Shown here piece by piece: positions 35,218 to 46,363 of a stretch of DNA of 64,000 nucleotides. The stretch comes from Gigaspora margarita. Lineage: Eukaryota; Glomeromycota; Glomeromycetes; Diversisporales; Gigasporaceae. The stretch is from positions 62,001 to 126,000 of the forward strand of contig WTPW01000717.1 of NCBI GenBank assembly GCA_009809945.1, given 5' to 3'. The notes beneath the pieces were generated by a model. The model saw nothing but the letters and a program-made list of their open reading frames with translations. It had not been told where the DNA came from and did not search any database. The position numbers and the translations under genes were made by a program. Within the stretch, counting starts at the first letter, position 1. Every line of letters begins with the position of its first letter.

Positions 35218-35637
35218 ATCACATCACATGAATAATCATTCGGCCTAAGTTGATAGTATAGTTACGCCAATTTAGGGGGTCGTCTAAAGCGGAAATAAAT
35301 CATGTGAACAACCGCCAATCAAATTATAGAATTTGATGATCGCCAGCGAAGCAAATAGGAAAGAAAAAGCGAAAAACCTGAAAAATACAAAAAACAGCAG
35401 TCTAAACTTACCTTGGTTAGTTTAATTAAAAATGACGGGAAGGCAATTTGCATATATATAACCACCTAAAACATATCCTAACCCTATCCTAAAGTGACCC
35501 TAACAACTCATATATAATTAATAATTTACTTGATTAACTTTAGGGTCTCCTCTTTAAGACGTCCCCCAATTTACCGGTAGTTAATGCAGGTAAACAAATA
35601 ACGTCATTGCATAATTTCACGTGACGTGATGATCAGC
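35218..35637. mobile_element. Inverted-repeat element just upstream of the transporter gene, family copy 2
   Basis: The left arm ATCACATCACATGAATAATC and the right arm (reverse GATCATCACGTCACGTGAAA) are inverted. So are CCAATTTAGGGGGTCGTCT and its facing block GACGTCCCCCAATTT. The centre near 35340-35500 includes the block ACTTACCTTGGTTAG, then TTTAATTAAAAATGAC. It resembles 31371-31559. It ends about 160 bp before the transporter ATG, so it may contribute to the promoter. Confidence 0.55.
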
Positions 35638-35708
35638 CAAAAGTCGATTTCTAAAATTATCTTATGTAACAATACTTGTCAGCGTGTTGCAATAATATAT
35701 TATATCGA

Positions 35709-35715
35709 TATATAA
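35709..35715 (+). promoter_or_regulatory. TATA-like element before the transporter
   Basis: TATATAA lies 82 bp before the proposed ATG, in a stretch that is otherwise ordinary. In DNA this AT-rich such words are common, so this is only a candidate. Confidence 0.25.
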
Positions 35716-35796
35716 GAGTATTTCTTAAAACTTGGTTCAGCACTTCAGCACTTTAGAAAAAGTGCAAAATTTTACCTATCATTCGATCTTTTAATA

Positions 35797-37312
35797 ATGG
35801 AACATTCAAATCAGTCTCTGACTTTTTCATCATTATTATTCGCTACATTTGAGGTAATTTTATATTAATTCTTCATTGTTTTATTATTGATTCTCTAATT
35901 TTTCTGATTCTTGCGTGTCGTATAAACAGTCAAGTGCAAATGTTATCGGTATGGTTTTCGTCGGATATTTAGGCGTAAAGAGTGGTATCTTTACTCCAAC
36001 ACTAAAAAAGGTTCTTATTTTATTCCTTTATTTTCCTTACTTAGTTGATATTTTATTTATTTTTATAACAGATGATTACAATTTGTATTCTTTTATTTCT
36101 CTCCAGATACATGCGAAACTAGTGTTGAATCTATTCTTTCCTTGCCTCTTATTTTCTCAAATAGGAGGTAACATAGATTTAACAACAATAATACAAATAT
36201 GGCCGTTACCTGTATTCTGCGTGTTATTCGCAATAATAAGTGGATTTCTTGGGCATTTTAGTGGGAATATATTAAGCTTGTCCCAATCAAAAAAGAAATT
36301 TATAATATCGGCCACAATATTTAACAATATTACGGCCGTGCCTGTAGGATTGATTAAAGCTTTTGTTGGTACAAGTGTTATGCAAATTTTTGAATCCAAA
36401 TACGGTGAAACTGCACAGGAAACGGCTTCACGAGGGATTACCTATTTATTGTTATCTACTCTTTTCGTTCTTATCATCAGGTTTGTGTCTTATACCAACC
36501 ATTTTACAATATATGCTATCTTTAAATTAAAAGTTGCAAATTATGATAATTTGTTTAGGCCTTTTTGGACCTATTTTTTGCCTGAAGATGATGAAATAGA
36601 CGCATCCAACCATTCTTTGTTGCCAAATCAAAATCCCATGACACAAGTAAAACCAATAACATTATTTTCACATTTAAATTATACCAATTCTACAGAAGAA
36701 TCTCCATTATTATTAACTTCAAAAGGATCCTCTTCACATTCCCTTAAAATACTTATTCTAACGAATATTAAGCATATATTATCAATTATAATGTCGCCAC
36801 CAATATGCGCTGGATTACTTGCTCTGATAATTGGAATAACTCCAATACTCAAATCACTATTCTTTGATTCGAAATCTCTTTTATACATCTATCTCACTGC
36901 AAACACGAAACTTATAGCTACACTTACTGTTCCAATGACATTAGTCGCTATCGGTGCTCAAGCTGGATGTGTTAAGACTTTATTTATCAAACGGATTACA
37001 TTTAAACCTGTAGTCTATATAATGATTTGTAGATATTTAATAATGCCTATTATTGGAATAATAATAGTTTTAAGTTGTAAGTTTATTGCTAAAGATTTAG
37101 ATTGGTTTATAATCCATGATCCGATGTTTATATACGCGGCAATTTGCTTGTCGTGTTGGCCAACTGCTATTGATCTTTTTGACACTCAGGATGAATTATT
37201 AACCTTAACATATAGTTCTTATATTTTGCTATCGCCAGTTATTTGGTTTACTTTGATAGGGTTGTTGTCAATCATTGCGCATATTACTGGAACATTTGGT
37301 ACTGCACTATAA
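35797..37312 (+). CDS. PIN-like / auxin efflux carrier family membrane transporter, three exons, ~447 aa
   Basis: I model exons 35797-35853, 35930-36010 and 36107-37312. The ATG at 35797 opens MEHSNQSLTFSSLLFATFE, then a GTAATT...AACAG intron of 76 bp. The second intron (36011-36106, 96 bp) has a weak GTTCTT donor and a TCTCCAG acceptor. It is a multiple of three without stops, so an unspliced frame also exists. Removing it gives GIFTPTLKKIHAKLVLNLFFPCLLFS, the expected spacing for the family. Two blocks of about five membrane helices (residues ~5-195 and ~262-447) flank a polar Ser/Asn-rich loop (~204-260). Family-like features include LFFPCLLFSQI, NNITAVPVGL and VPMTLVAIGAQ. Fungal relatives sit in ER or plasma membrane; the substrate is unknown. 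AATAAA at 37340-37345 could be the poly(A) signal. It could instead contain one more small intron near 36480-36535. Confidence 0.85.
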
Positions 37313-37345
37313 AAAAAAACATCGGTTTATTGTTATATAAATAAA

Positions 37346-38130
37346 AGTTTATAGAAAATGATTTTGTATTAAAATATTTAATCATGCTTTATACTGATGC
37401 CAAATTTAAATATAAGTAGACCAGAACGATTGCACCAAAATCTATAGTTTAATGGTGAGTAAAGTGGTGTGTGCGTACGATTCTCTGCATCTTATTGGAT
37501 GGCTCTTTCTTTTTGTCTACAAGATTTAATTCTTTTTATGACATTATAAAATACAAAAAAGAAGGATCCGATAAGAATTTTGTAATATTTGATAGATATA
37601 TACGTAAAGTTTCTTTGTCTAATTATCGAAGCATTATGAAATTTGGTTTGATTTAAAAACGATTTGTGCGTCTCTGATACTTCTATGGTATTTCGTGAAA
37701 CGATTGATTTTTAATCTTTTTACGTGAAGTTCGAAACATTATTCAAAAGAAATCATTATTTTATTAGTTATTACTCATTAAAAGTTAAAAAAAAATACGT
37801 AATATTGTTATTATAATACATGCTGGCATTGTCAGAATCAATTCTAATGAATTATTGAAGTATTTAATCTCACTTGATTCCATACTTCTTAAGCGTTCAA
37901 AAATGCATATTACAAAATTTTCGGGGGTTTTATTATAAAATTTCGATATCTTTTTTAACTTTCTATTGTAAAATAATACAGTCAAACCCCTCCTTTTGTT
38001 CAATGATATTTGTTCAGCTATATTGTGGGGATATATCTTAGGTTGAGGTATAAATTAATGAAAGAGATTTGGCTGTAGAAAAAACTTGTGTAACAATAAT
38101 CAAGTTGATCATCGAATTAAATAGATTTAA
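37346..38130. other. Unassigned sequence downstream of the transporter
   Basis: Short frames at 37471-37656 (+) and 37785-38003 (-) show no family motif. No repeat was supported. Confidence 0.35.
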
Positions 38131-38133
38131 TCG

Positions 38134-38669
38134 ATGCTCAGATTTGTAATTATCCGGTCTGGTATACCGGAAATGAGTTTTATCTGATGAATGCATTTTT
38201 ACATTAGATGTGAGTTACGCGCGATTGAACTGACACGATATATGCACCGAAAATAGCAATTAATATTGCGCCGGGGATCCCGTAAGCGGTTAAGTTTGTG
38301 CGGCTTGGCGATGGCCGGTGGTTTCCCATATGCATGATACAGGCCGGCCGTCATGTGATTATTGAAAATGGTATGAGGAAGGGGCTGGGTTGCAAATCAT
38401 GTTCTACAGTTGAGTTAGTGGTTGTCAAAGTAGTGTCCCTTTGCCTTTGTTCTCATGCGGCCTTTATTTGGTTAGTCATTGCCGTATACGGAAGTTCATT
38501 AACTCATAGTCGCCTGGATTTGATTATGTGGACTCAGCCCCGAACTTGATTGCACAAATTCTTGTTCTCACGGTGTTACCCTGCCCTGCTTATCATATTT
38601 TCGATCTATCGACTTAAGTCGATTCGAGCGAAAAGTATTGCACAAATACTCCGATTTGGAATTATCCGG
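38134..38669. repeat. ~510-bp unit flanking the gypsy element, partly tandem
   Basis: GATTTGTAATTATCCGG (about 38143) recurs as GATTTGGAATTATCCGG (about 38653), where the gypsy LTR begins. The sequence after the first copy (CCGGAAATGAGTTTTATCTG through AATATTGCGCCGG, 38168-38275) is matched after the right LTR (53432-53545). The original locus therefore looks like two tandem units, the second now split by the retrotransposon. The unit is richer in CpG than its surroundings. The 83-codon frame 38298-38549 (+) has no recognisable family. Confidence 0.6.
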
Positions 38670-40529
38670 TGTTAACCCTCGAAGTACCTCTCGGAAATCG
38701 GGGTTAATAGAACAACGATTGTCAAGGAATCACGTGAGCACAGAGACACGAACTGTGCAATGGTTTAGCGTAGTTGATAGTGTTTATACGAACGAGAGGG
38801 TTTATGTATAGTGTGATTTAGCAATTCGAAAGAGTTGTGATGTAATTTATAGAATCGATTTTTAATGTATAATGTCTTTTTATTGATAATAAAGAAAAGT
38901 AATGGCGAACATGCCTACAAAGTGGAGCGAATATCGCCCGTTTATATAATAAAATATTCTATACTAAAAATATGGCACTTATGCCATGAGTGATTGTTCT
39001 GTCGTTCATATTATATCTATCATTGATATTACTACTCTGATTAATGCTATTCCTACCATATCACTCTTTCATGTTGGTTCCCTCCGGTACACCCGATATG
39101 ACATGAGTGGTTGATATAATGGAAATGGCAGATCCGACATTTTGGGCACAGCATCCCGTGATCCACGTGATAGGTTGATCAGGGTACATCGGCAGGGGTA
39201 GGGATCCAAAATTTCTGCTGCGACAGACCCCAAATTCTGCCTGCTTTACAACCCGAATTATGCGAATTATGCGATAAATTTTTTAAAATTATGCTACAGA
39301 TTATGCGAATCAGATAGAAATATGCGAAAATATGCGATCACCAGAGTTGTAAATTTATCATTGTAAATTTTTATTATTATCATTATCGTAAGTTACTGAA
39401 CCCATCAGTAACTTACCAATAAAACCACAGCATCTGTGTACTATAAAATTATTGAAAAGAATCGCATTACAAAACTTCATTTGCATGGAGATGGGATAAA
39501 ATACGCATGCGCATTAATGCATATTGTACGCATTTTTTGAAAATTCGTGCATAATAAAAAAAAAATAAAAGAAACTTTGATGGGGTAACACAGGTAAAAC
39601 TGTAATTGTTTTCTAAATTTATTATGCCAGAAAACCTTTGTTAGATATTACCTTTTCCAATAGTTTTCTAAAAAATTTTCATATCAAAACTTATGGTGTA
39701 ATATGCAACTTTTATTGTGGTATTCTAAACAGAATTTTATAACATATTCAATAACAATAAGTTTAGATATGAGATCAAAACAAACTAATAATATAATAAT
39801 TATAATAATTTAGGGTAAGTGTTAGCATTAAAGCAAAGGTAAGTAGAGAATTAGCAAAGACTGTCTCTACTCAAAATTTCGCAAGAAATTTTTTTTGTTA
39901 AAATGCGAAGGAGGTTTCATAAGCAAATTATGAGTTACTCGCATTTTTTTAAAATGCCTCTATTCCTTCGATTTCACGTTACATTAGATCTTCGATCTGA
40001 TAGTTTTAATAATTTTATAAAAATATTGGTAAAGTTGTATATCACATCAAAGGTTTTCTGCCATAATAAATTTAGAAAATATTTATAGTTTTACCTGTGT
40101 AAAATGCGCATGATTCGGAAACATGCACACAATTCGCAATTATGCGCACGCATGAAACCCAACTCTACTTTTGCGTCCTAACAAAAAATTCCCTACAAAA
40201 TTTTAGTAAAATATATGTTTCTTGTTAAACTTTATATTGCTTTGACGATATGTTTTATTACTTACGGTAACATTCGTACCGTTATTTGAAATTTCAAATC
40301 TGATGATTTATGTTTCATATAATCAAATGGGAACTGGTGAGGAAAATTGATAAACCCGATAGTACTTATCTTTTAATTCCTGCATTTTATGCGCAGATTA
40401 TGCTTTATTAATTATGCGAAATTCATCCTAATATGCGAATATGCTGTCGCATATGCTTCTGCGCTAAAATCTAATTTATGCGCAGATTATGCTATCGCAG
40501 ATCCGCGGTATCCCTAGGCAGGGGTAACA
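38670..40529 (-). repeat. Left (3') LTR, interrupted by a hAT-like element
   Basis: This LTR runs TGTTAACCC to GTAACA. Excluding the insertion 39199-40516 and one octamer it is about 534 bp. It retains many CpG sites (CTCGAAG, ATCGGGG, ACAACGATTG, TCACGTGAG) that the right LTR has lost. It contains the TCTTTTTATTGATAATAAAG stretch and an 11-12-base segment (TGATATTACTAC) absent from the right LTR. Confidence 0.85.
39199..40516. mobile_element. 1.3-kb hAT-like element in the left LTR
   Basis: The octamer GGCAGGGG is exact on both sides (39191-39198, 40517-40524). The right LTR shows the empty site CAGCAGGAGTAACA. The ends TAGGGATCC and (reverse) TAGGGATACC are inverted, with CTGCGACAG/CTGCGATAG blocks inside. 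Subterminal regions carry many TTATGCGAA/TATGCGATC motifs on both strands, likely transposase-binding repeats. A 61-codon frame (39903-40088) is insignificant. There is no transposase. Confidence 0.85.
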
Positions 40530-40540
40530 ATCCCCCCCTT
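40530..40540 (-). other. Polypurine tract of the gypsy element
   Basis: On the minus strand AAGGGGGGGAT directly abuts the TGTTAC start of the 3' LTR. This is the expected position and composition for the plus-strand primer of reverse transcription. Confidence 0.8.
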
Positions 40541-40673
40541 AATGATAATCTGCAAACTTTAATTTTGCAATCATTCCTAGGTTCAAGGACGTGGTCCTAG
40601 AAATTTGGTCAGTTCCCCACTTCTTAAAGATATAGTAGGTCCTTACTACTGCTGTATAGTAATGTGTAGAGAG

Positions 40674-41824
40674 CAAACATGGCGTCGAAACGAAACCTAC
40701 CTGAAACTTGTTTCGGAACGGTTCTAATCCGAAACTAGTTTCGGATTTTTTTAAAAAAAACCGAAACTCCGAAACCCGAAACCCCGAAACTATAATCCGA
40801 AACCCAAACCTATAATCCGAAACTCAAAAATATAATATTGAAGCTTATAAATTTATTATAAGGTTGCCTTATTTTTAATGAACCCAAAATGTAAAATTAT
40901 TTTTGAATAAATAATAATATTATATAGATCTTTTTTTTTAATTATGTTTTTGGCAATTTTTTTCACTACCTCGGTGTTTGTTCAGGTTTTTTTTTAAAGC
41001 TGGTCAACTTTATTTTTAATATCATACCGTTATTACAACTGGTTGCAAAATTCTAAGACGATAGAAAAAATTGCCAATGATGAATTGATAAGTATTTTAT
41101 GTCTTTTGATACCAACAATTTATTTAATTCTGCGGTAACCTATCAATTCTATCATTAGTAGATATGGACGTACTAATTACTTATTATTGCTTGATATTGT
41201 GCCCAGTTTTTACGTAATAAGTAAAAAAAAAACTGATGCTTGCAAAAGCAACATTGATTGTCAGAATATAAACTTCGGAATTATACCTTTCTTGTTGTAC
41301 TTATGAATCATAACAACAAAAAGGACTGCACGCATGCAATAAATTGTTGGATGCATTGAATTCTTTAAGGAGATATATAACATACCAGTGCGATTAATGT
41401 ATATTGAAGAGATACACAGCATACATCAGTGCATTTGATGTATAATTGAAAGAGATATATAATACATAACTGCAATCAATGTATATGGAAGTTGGGGTAG
41501 TTTTTAGTATTCAGGTGAGGTTTCGGTTCGAATGAGGTTTCGGGTTTCGTGTGAGGTTTCGAGTTTCGAATAAGGTTTCGGAAATTATAATCCGAAGCCC
41601 GAAACTTCAGATTTGGCACTAAAGGGTATCAGCACCAACTTTGGAGAGAATAAACAAATAAGTTATTAATGTTTTGGCAGTTTCGGGTTTCGGTTGAGGT
41701 TTCGGGTTTCGGTTGAGGTTTCGGGTTTCGGGCGAGGTTTCGAGTTTCGGATAAGGTTTCGAAAGCTATAATCCGAAACCCGAAACTTTCGGAATCGCCA
41801 AAAAAGGTTTCGGTGCCATCTTTG
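40674..41824. mobile_element. 1.15-kb hAT-like element with GGTTTCGG repeats
   Basis: The octamer GTAGAGAG is exact on both sides (40666-40673, 41825-41832). The ends CAAACATGGCGTCGAAACG and (reverse) CAAAGATGGCACCGAAACC are inverted over 19 bp. Both subterminal regions are made of CCGAAACCCGAAAC / GGTTTCGGGTTTCGG units. A second terminus-like block at 41610-41645 (AGATTTGGCACTAA, CACCAACTTTGG) suggests partial duplication of the right end. It truncates the gypsy ORF at 41825-42135. No transposase. Confidence 0.85.
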
Positions 41825-42135
41825 GTAGAGAGTATATTTTTGCACAAGGTTCTTTCTGGGTTAGACGGGGGCATTTCCTCAAGCAACTGTCCCACAAAGT
41901 AAGCAAAGGCCAAGGACTGTTCTCGCTTTTCTTGTCTAATTAATTGTTGCATTATTATGCACGCGGCGTTAACTTGGGTCCTAAGTTCGACAGTTGGAAC
42001 ATAGATAGGGACAGTGATTTCAATATCTCTGTTCGTGGTGTTCAACAAGTTTGTCAAGACAGTTTGGTATGTATATGACATAGTGTCTTGATTCAATGTA
42101 GAAATAATTTTCGTCTTTGTTTTCTTTTTATTCAA
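41825..42135 (-). pseudogene. Small extra ORF of the gypsy element downstream of integrase
   Basis: From ATG at 42135 the frame reads through about 104 gypsy-derived codons to the hAT-like insertion. It then continues into the insertion and stops at 41629, so the last ~60 residues are foreign. The native part (SYTYQTVLTNLLNTTNRDIEI then PTVELRTQVNAACIIMQQLI) is intact and less AT-biased than random frames. It lies between integrase and the 3' LTR, where some Ty3/gypsy elements carry accessory ORFs. I do not recognise a family and do not claim an envelope. The first ~18 residues are Lys/Thr-rich. Confidence 0.45.
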
Positions 42136-42154
42136 ATTTCTATCAGTTTACTCG

Positions 42155-43560
42155 TGCATGGTTTCTTTTTCTCGATACTTCTTAATGAGGGAAAGACTTA
42201 CAGGAGTAGCTATTACTTTTCCTATTATAGTTCGTAGCTTATATACTTCTGGGAATGGTACGTCATGCACATAGTACAGACCTTTCTACTTTGGTTTTAA
42301 TTTTCCCATATGTCTTTGATCATCGAACAATAGAACCTTATCCCCGATTCGGATAGCCCTGTTTTTGGTTATTTTTTTACTAGATTTTTCTTTTTGCTTT
42401 AACTGTTTTCTCTCAATTCGTTGACTAGCAATTAACCTCTTTTTGGTCAATTCATTTTCTAGTATAAACAGTCACCCCAATATATTTTCTTCTAGAATAT
42501 CGTGGTTTTCTTGACAGGGAAACCATGGTTGCCTACCATAGGTCAGATAAAATGGTTCGATTTTGGTAGTTGCTTGTTTCATTGTTTGATAGGCGAACAA
42601 TACAGGTGGCACTAACGAATCCCACTCTTGTTCTTGTGTCACTGATTTGGCAAGTGATTCACACAAGGTGCAATTAAATTGTTCTACAATCCGTTAGTCT
42701 GCAGGTGGTAAAGCATGGAAAATAAGTGTTTTATTTCGAATACTTTTAGTAACTCTTTAACCACCTCATTTCTAAAATGGGTTCCTCTGTTAGACAATAT
42801 TAATTCAGGGCAACTGTGACGACATATTATGTCTTTGTACAAGAATCTCGACACCTGTTTAGAGTCTGCAGTTGCAATTGGTTTTGCTTCGGGCCACTTT
42901 GTTGCATAGTCAATAGCCACTACTATGTAATAGTTACCTTGCGTGGTTATTGGTAGTGGTCCTACTATATCTATGCAAAATTTTGGAAGGGTAGGCCCAC
43001 TGGTATTGGTTGTAAGGGACCGTAATATCTTTTTCTTCCTCTTTGTTGGCATCTATCACATGACTGGATGTATACACGAAGGTTCTTGTACATCTGTAGC
43101 CAATAGTAGATTTCTTTAATTTTTCCATACATTCCATTGATACCAAAATGTCTACCAGTTAGATGGTCATACATTAGGTACAATATTTGTTCTACTTTGC
43201 TTTCTTCAACAACTCTCAATACTTTTTCTCTCAACTGACCTCATCTATCTTTCTTATATAATATTTCATTTTTGTATTCAAAGAATCTACTCTTGGACTT
43301 AATTCTTCTTTGTCTTTCGGTATCAAGGTCTTGAGGTAATTTGTTAGCTTCTAGATATAATTTCAACTGTTAATATTCTTCTGGATTCATCTTGATTTTA
43401 TTGCCAGGATACCAGAACCTGGACTGGATTCGTCTACTTGGATTTTTTTTTGTCCATCCTTCACAGTATTTATTCCTTGTTAACTTTAAATTGTTCAATG
43501 TCTCCTTCCTCGCACATTGGTGTCATGACCAACCTTACTCGATGTCACATCCATAATATT
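42155..43560 (-). pseudogene. Gypsy integrase remnant
   Basis: The pieces are in order on the minus strand. A zinc-binding HHCC module (YDHLTGRHFGINGMYGKIKE, then SCDRCQQRG, about 43180-43035) is followed by the catalytic core with CIDIVGPL and DYATKWPEA. Then come the second-Asp region, which reads LSNRGTHF with Asn where Asp is expected, and VEQFNCTLCESLA, whose Glu is out of frame by one base. The C-terminal GPY/F-like module is IRIGDKVLLFDDQRHMGKLK, interrupted by a stop in place of Trp, then KGLYYVHDV and YKLRTIIGK. Frameshifts near 43000 and 42690 and the missing Asp mean it is inactive. Confidence 0.9.
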
Positions 43561-43567
43561 ACCCGTA

Positions 43568-43572
<5 letters not shown>

Positions 43573-43609
<37 letters not shown>
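43573..43609. repeat. 37-base T run
   Basis: An uninterrupted T homopolymer lies inside the pol remnant, between the connection region and the integrase N-terminus, followed by ATATATATA. It could be the poly(A) end of a minus-strand retroposon, but I could not define a body or a duplication. It may equally be microsatellite expansion. Confidence 0.6.
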
Positions 43610-43617
<8 letters not shown>

Positions 43618-44032
43618 TATACCAGCAACTTCAAGTAATTAAGTAGTGTTTATTAAATGTTTAATATAGTTTTTATTTTGCTATGTAATCACAGTATCCC
43701 AACAAATTTATTAACTAGAGTTGTTCTTTATAGTAGGTCTATGTCTTCTGCACAAACTGTTAATTCTTCGATAATTGCAGCGCTTAATCTACTTTGTTGG
43801 ATTTAATTTATATTTAGCCCTGCTCGTTGGGCCCCTTCTGCAACCCACTATTGCAAGGTGATTAAATCCATTGGATCATTGCGATAAGAGGGAATGTGAT
43901 ATACTCTATATAGTACACAGCTCTTCAGAAGTTGAACCTTCTTGCAGCGTAGTGTGTACCAAGGGTAGGGTGTAAATACAGATAATATTTGTGGCCATTG
44001 TCCCTACAAGTTTCTACAAAAATTAATCTCCT

Positions 44033-45000
44033 TCAACGTCTAGGGCTTACCAGTTCAAAAATCATTACGGAAGTAGTACTGGTCTCTATTTGGTTATCAT
44101 ATTTATTGGTGGTATGCTCCTTCTCACTATTTGGAGATGTTAATTCTTCAGGGATTGGTAATAAAGATTCAGTAGTAATATTCACCATATATATACAAGC
44201 TTCCTTATCTCTTTCCTCAAGCTCGATTTTTTTTAAAGAATTAACAACTTCATGTAATTCTAGATTAATTCTTTGCCTGGTCCCCATGTCTATGTCCAAC
44301 TTCCTATGGATCTTTCTTCTGAGAACTTCTTGTTGAGCTGCCTCTAGTAACCACTTGCGAAGTGTAACCAGTTGTTTGGGCTCATTTGATATTAGCCTAT
44401 AGTTGTAAAAGTGATAGAGATAAACAGGTTCGACCAGGTTTAACTTGGTTATGGCATAGTGACCTTCTAACTTTTTGTGGTTATATACATAGTAGGTTTC
44501 CTCAAAATATACAGTTCTACCTATATATTTGAGCTCCTTGCTATGTAGAGTGCTTATTCAGAAGAATTCTAATTTTATTTTCTTCCTCGAGACTATTCCC
44601 TTTAATATTTTTTCTTCTCTGCTTCGTAGTTGATTTGGTATTTCTACAGTTACTAATATTTTTGTCTTAATCTCCTTTTTAGTGTCATAAATTCGAAACA
44701 ATACATCTGCGTTATTGTGTTTTCTGCTAACCCTATACATTATGATAAAATTATAAGATTCAAGGCATAGTATCCACCTTGCATGTCTTTCCTTTAATTC
44801 AGTAGTTTTTAACCATTTAAGAGCAAAGTGGTCAGTCACCAAGTAAAAGTGGGTATGTCTAGATACTGATAGTAATGCTCAATAGCTCACACTACTGCTA
44901 GACACTTCAGTTTCGTCACGTAGTAATTTTTTTTGCTCCTGTGAGGCTTCTACTAGCATATGCTACTGCATACTCTTTCTTGTCATCAGTTAACTAGGAT
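44033..45000 (-). pseudogene. Gypsy RNase H and connection region remnant
   Basis: The frame at 44842-44558 contains VTDHFALKWLKTTELKERHA, then RWILCLESYNFIIMY and RKHNNADVLFR, the C-terminal RNase H signature of Ty3/gypsy elements (TDH...W...HN.AD). Upstream codons toward 45000 are broken by stops. The frame 44299-44033 (MDIDMGTRQRINLELHE) continues as linker before the integrase. RNase H would degrade the RNA strand of the replication hybrid. Confidence 0.85.
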
Positions 45001-45176
45001 AATACAGTGCCTAAACCGGTACTCGAAGTGTTGGTATGAAGATAAAAAGATATCAAAAAGTTGGAATAATGAAGAACTAGAGCAGTAATTAATTTTTGTT
45101 TCAGAGTCTTGAATGCCTTACATTGTTCCCTTTTTTACTTGTAAGTTTTTTCTTTTTTTAATAGATTGTGTAGCAG

Positions 45177-46355
45177 TCATGCTATCTTGGAGAAATTTTT
45201 AATAAACTTTCTGTAGTATGAAGCTAGATCCAAGAATGCATGTAACTGCTTTAGGTTAATAGGGATAGGAAAGTCTTTTACCTTTATTATTTTATTTTTA
45301 TCAGATAAGTTCCCTTCCTGCATTACTCTATGCTGGAGAAATTTTATTTCCAGAAGAAAAAATAACATTTCTTTTTATTTAATTTTAGATGTGCTTCCTT
45401 TAAAGTGGCAAAAATAGCCTCCAGGTGGTGCACATGCTTTTTAAAGTCTTGGAGTAGATAGTGATGTCATCAAGGTATACCACAACAAACTTTTTCTTGT
45501 AGTTCCTAAAGACTTCGTCCATGAGCCATTGAAAAGTTGCCAGTACGTTGCATAGGCCAAACAGTATTACATTAAACTCGTAAGTGCTGAATTAAGTAAT
45601 AAATATTGTTTTCTTCTTATTCTCTTTCTTCATAGCAACCTGGTAGTAACCACTAGCTAAATCTAAACTAGAAAACCACTGTGCTCCCTGAAAGGTTTCA
45701 AGAACTTCCTCAATTAAGAGTAATGGGTAAACGTCCTTTTCTAATACACAGCTGCCTTTTTTCATTCTTTTTTGGTATAATAATGACCAGGAAGAACATG
45801 AGCTTTTACATTTTCTTATAACACCTTTTTTCTTCCATAGCTATAATTTCCCTATACAAGAAATCTTGTTCGTCCTTAGAGGTATAGTAGTATGTTTGGC
45901 TAATTGGTTTGGTACAACCTGTAGTGATTTTGTGATGGGTCAGGTTCATGCAACCAAGCCCCAAGGTTTGGCCTTCTTCAGCAATGTTTTCTGCGAAAAC
46001 AGTTTTATTAACTTTTAGTAATGTGTCTATGATCCCCCTTTCTCTTTGTTTAGATAACTCAAGAACATTCCAAATGTCATGTCATTGCTGATAATGTTGA
46101 CTTCCGTTAAGTATATGGCAGGTTGTCATCTATACTAACCTCTATATTTTCTTTCTCGATTTCATCTAACTTCCAATTTTCTGAGTAATAAGTTTCATAT
46201 TCTTGCAATTCTTCTTCTTCAAATTCGAGTTCTTCTAACAGGTCATCTATACCGTCTGATTCTTCCTTGCTTTCAATCGACAAGGGTCAGTTGTCCAAAT
46301 GTGTGGTTAATATAATTGTCTCTGCTCCCTTATATTTCACTCTCAGAGTTCCGGT
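45177..46355 (-). pseudogene. Gypsy reverse transcriptase remnant
   Basis: In broken minus-strand frames I read SSLDLASGYYQVAMKKENKK, the TFQWLMDEVF block, and FVVVYLDDITIYS with the catalytic YLDD at 45466-45477. The thumb-proximal block is KVKDFPIPINLKQLHAFLDLASYYRKFIKNFSKIA (45368-45177). This is an unmistakable Ty3/gypsy reverse transcriptase. Several stops and at least two frameshifts lie between the blocks. An acidic stretch (DDLLEELEFEEEELQEYE, about 46255-46200) precedes the domain. The insertion at 46364 separates it from protease. Confidence 0.9.
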
Positions 46356-46363
46356 ATTGAAGT

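Noticed and set aside
35915..35929. Start of the transporter at the GTG codon near 35915
   Set aside because: These bases form the 3' end of the first intron (GTATAAACAG). The ATG at 35797 with a spliced first exon is the better start.
38298..38549. 83-codon frame in the CpG-richer flank of the gypsy element
   Set aside because: The matching unit at 53432-53600 does not keep the frame, and there is no family signature.
40674..41824. GGTTTCGG repeats as a telomere or CRISPR-like array
   Set aside because: They are subterminal motifs on both strands of an element with an exact octamer; spacing is irregular and there are no unique spacers.
43989..44336. 115-codon plus-strand frame
   Set aside because: It is antisense to the gypsy linker and RNase H region and reads as low-information sequence.
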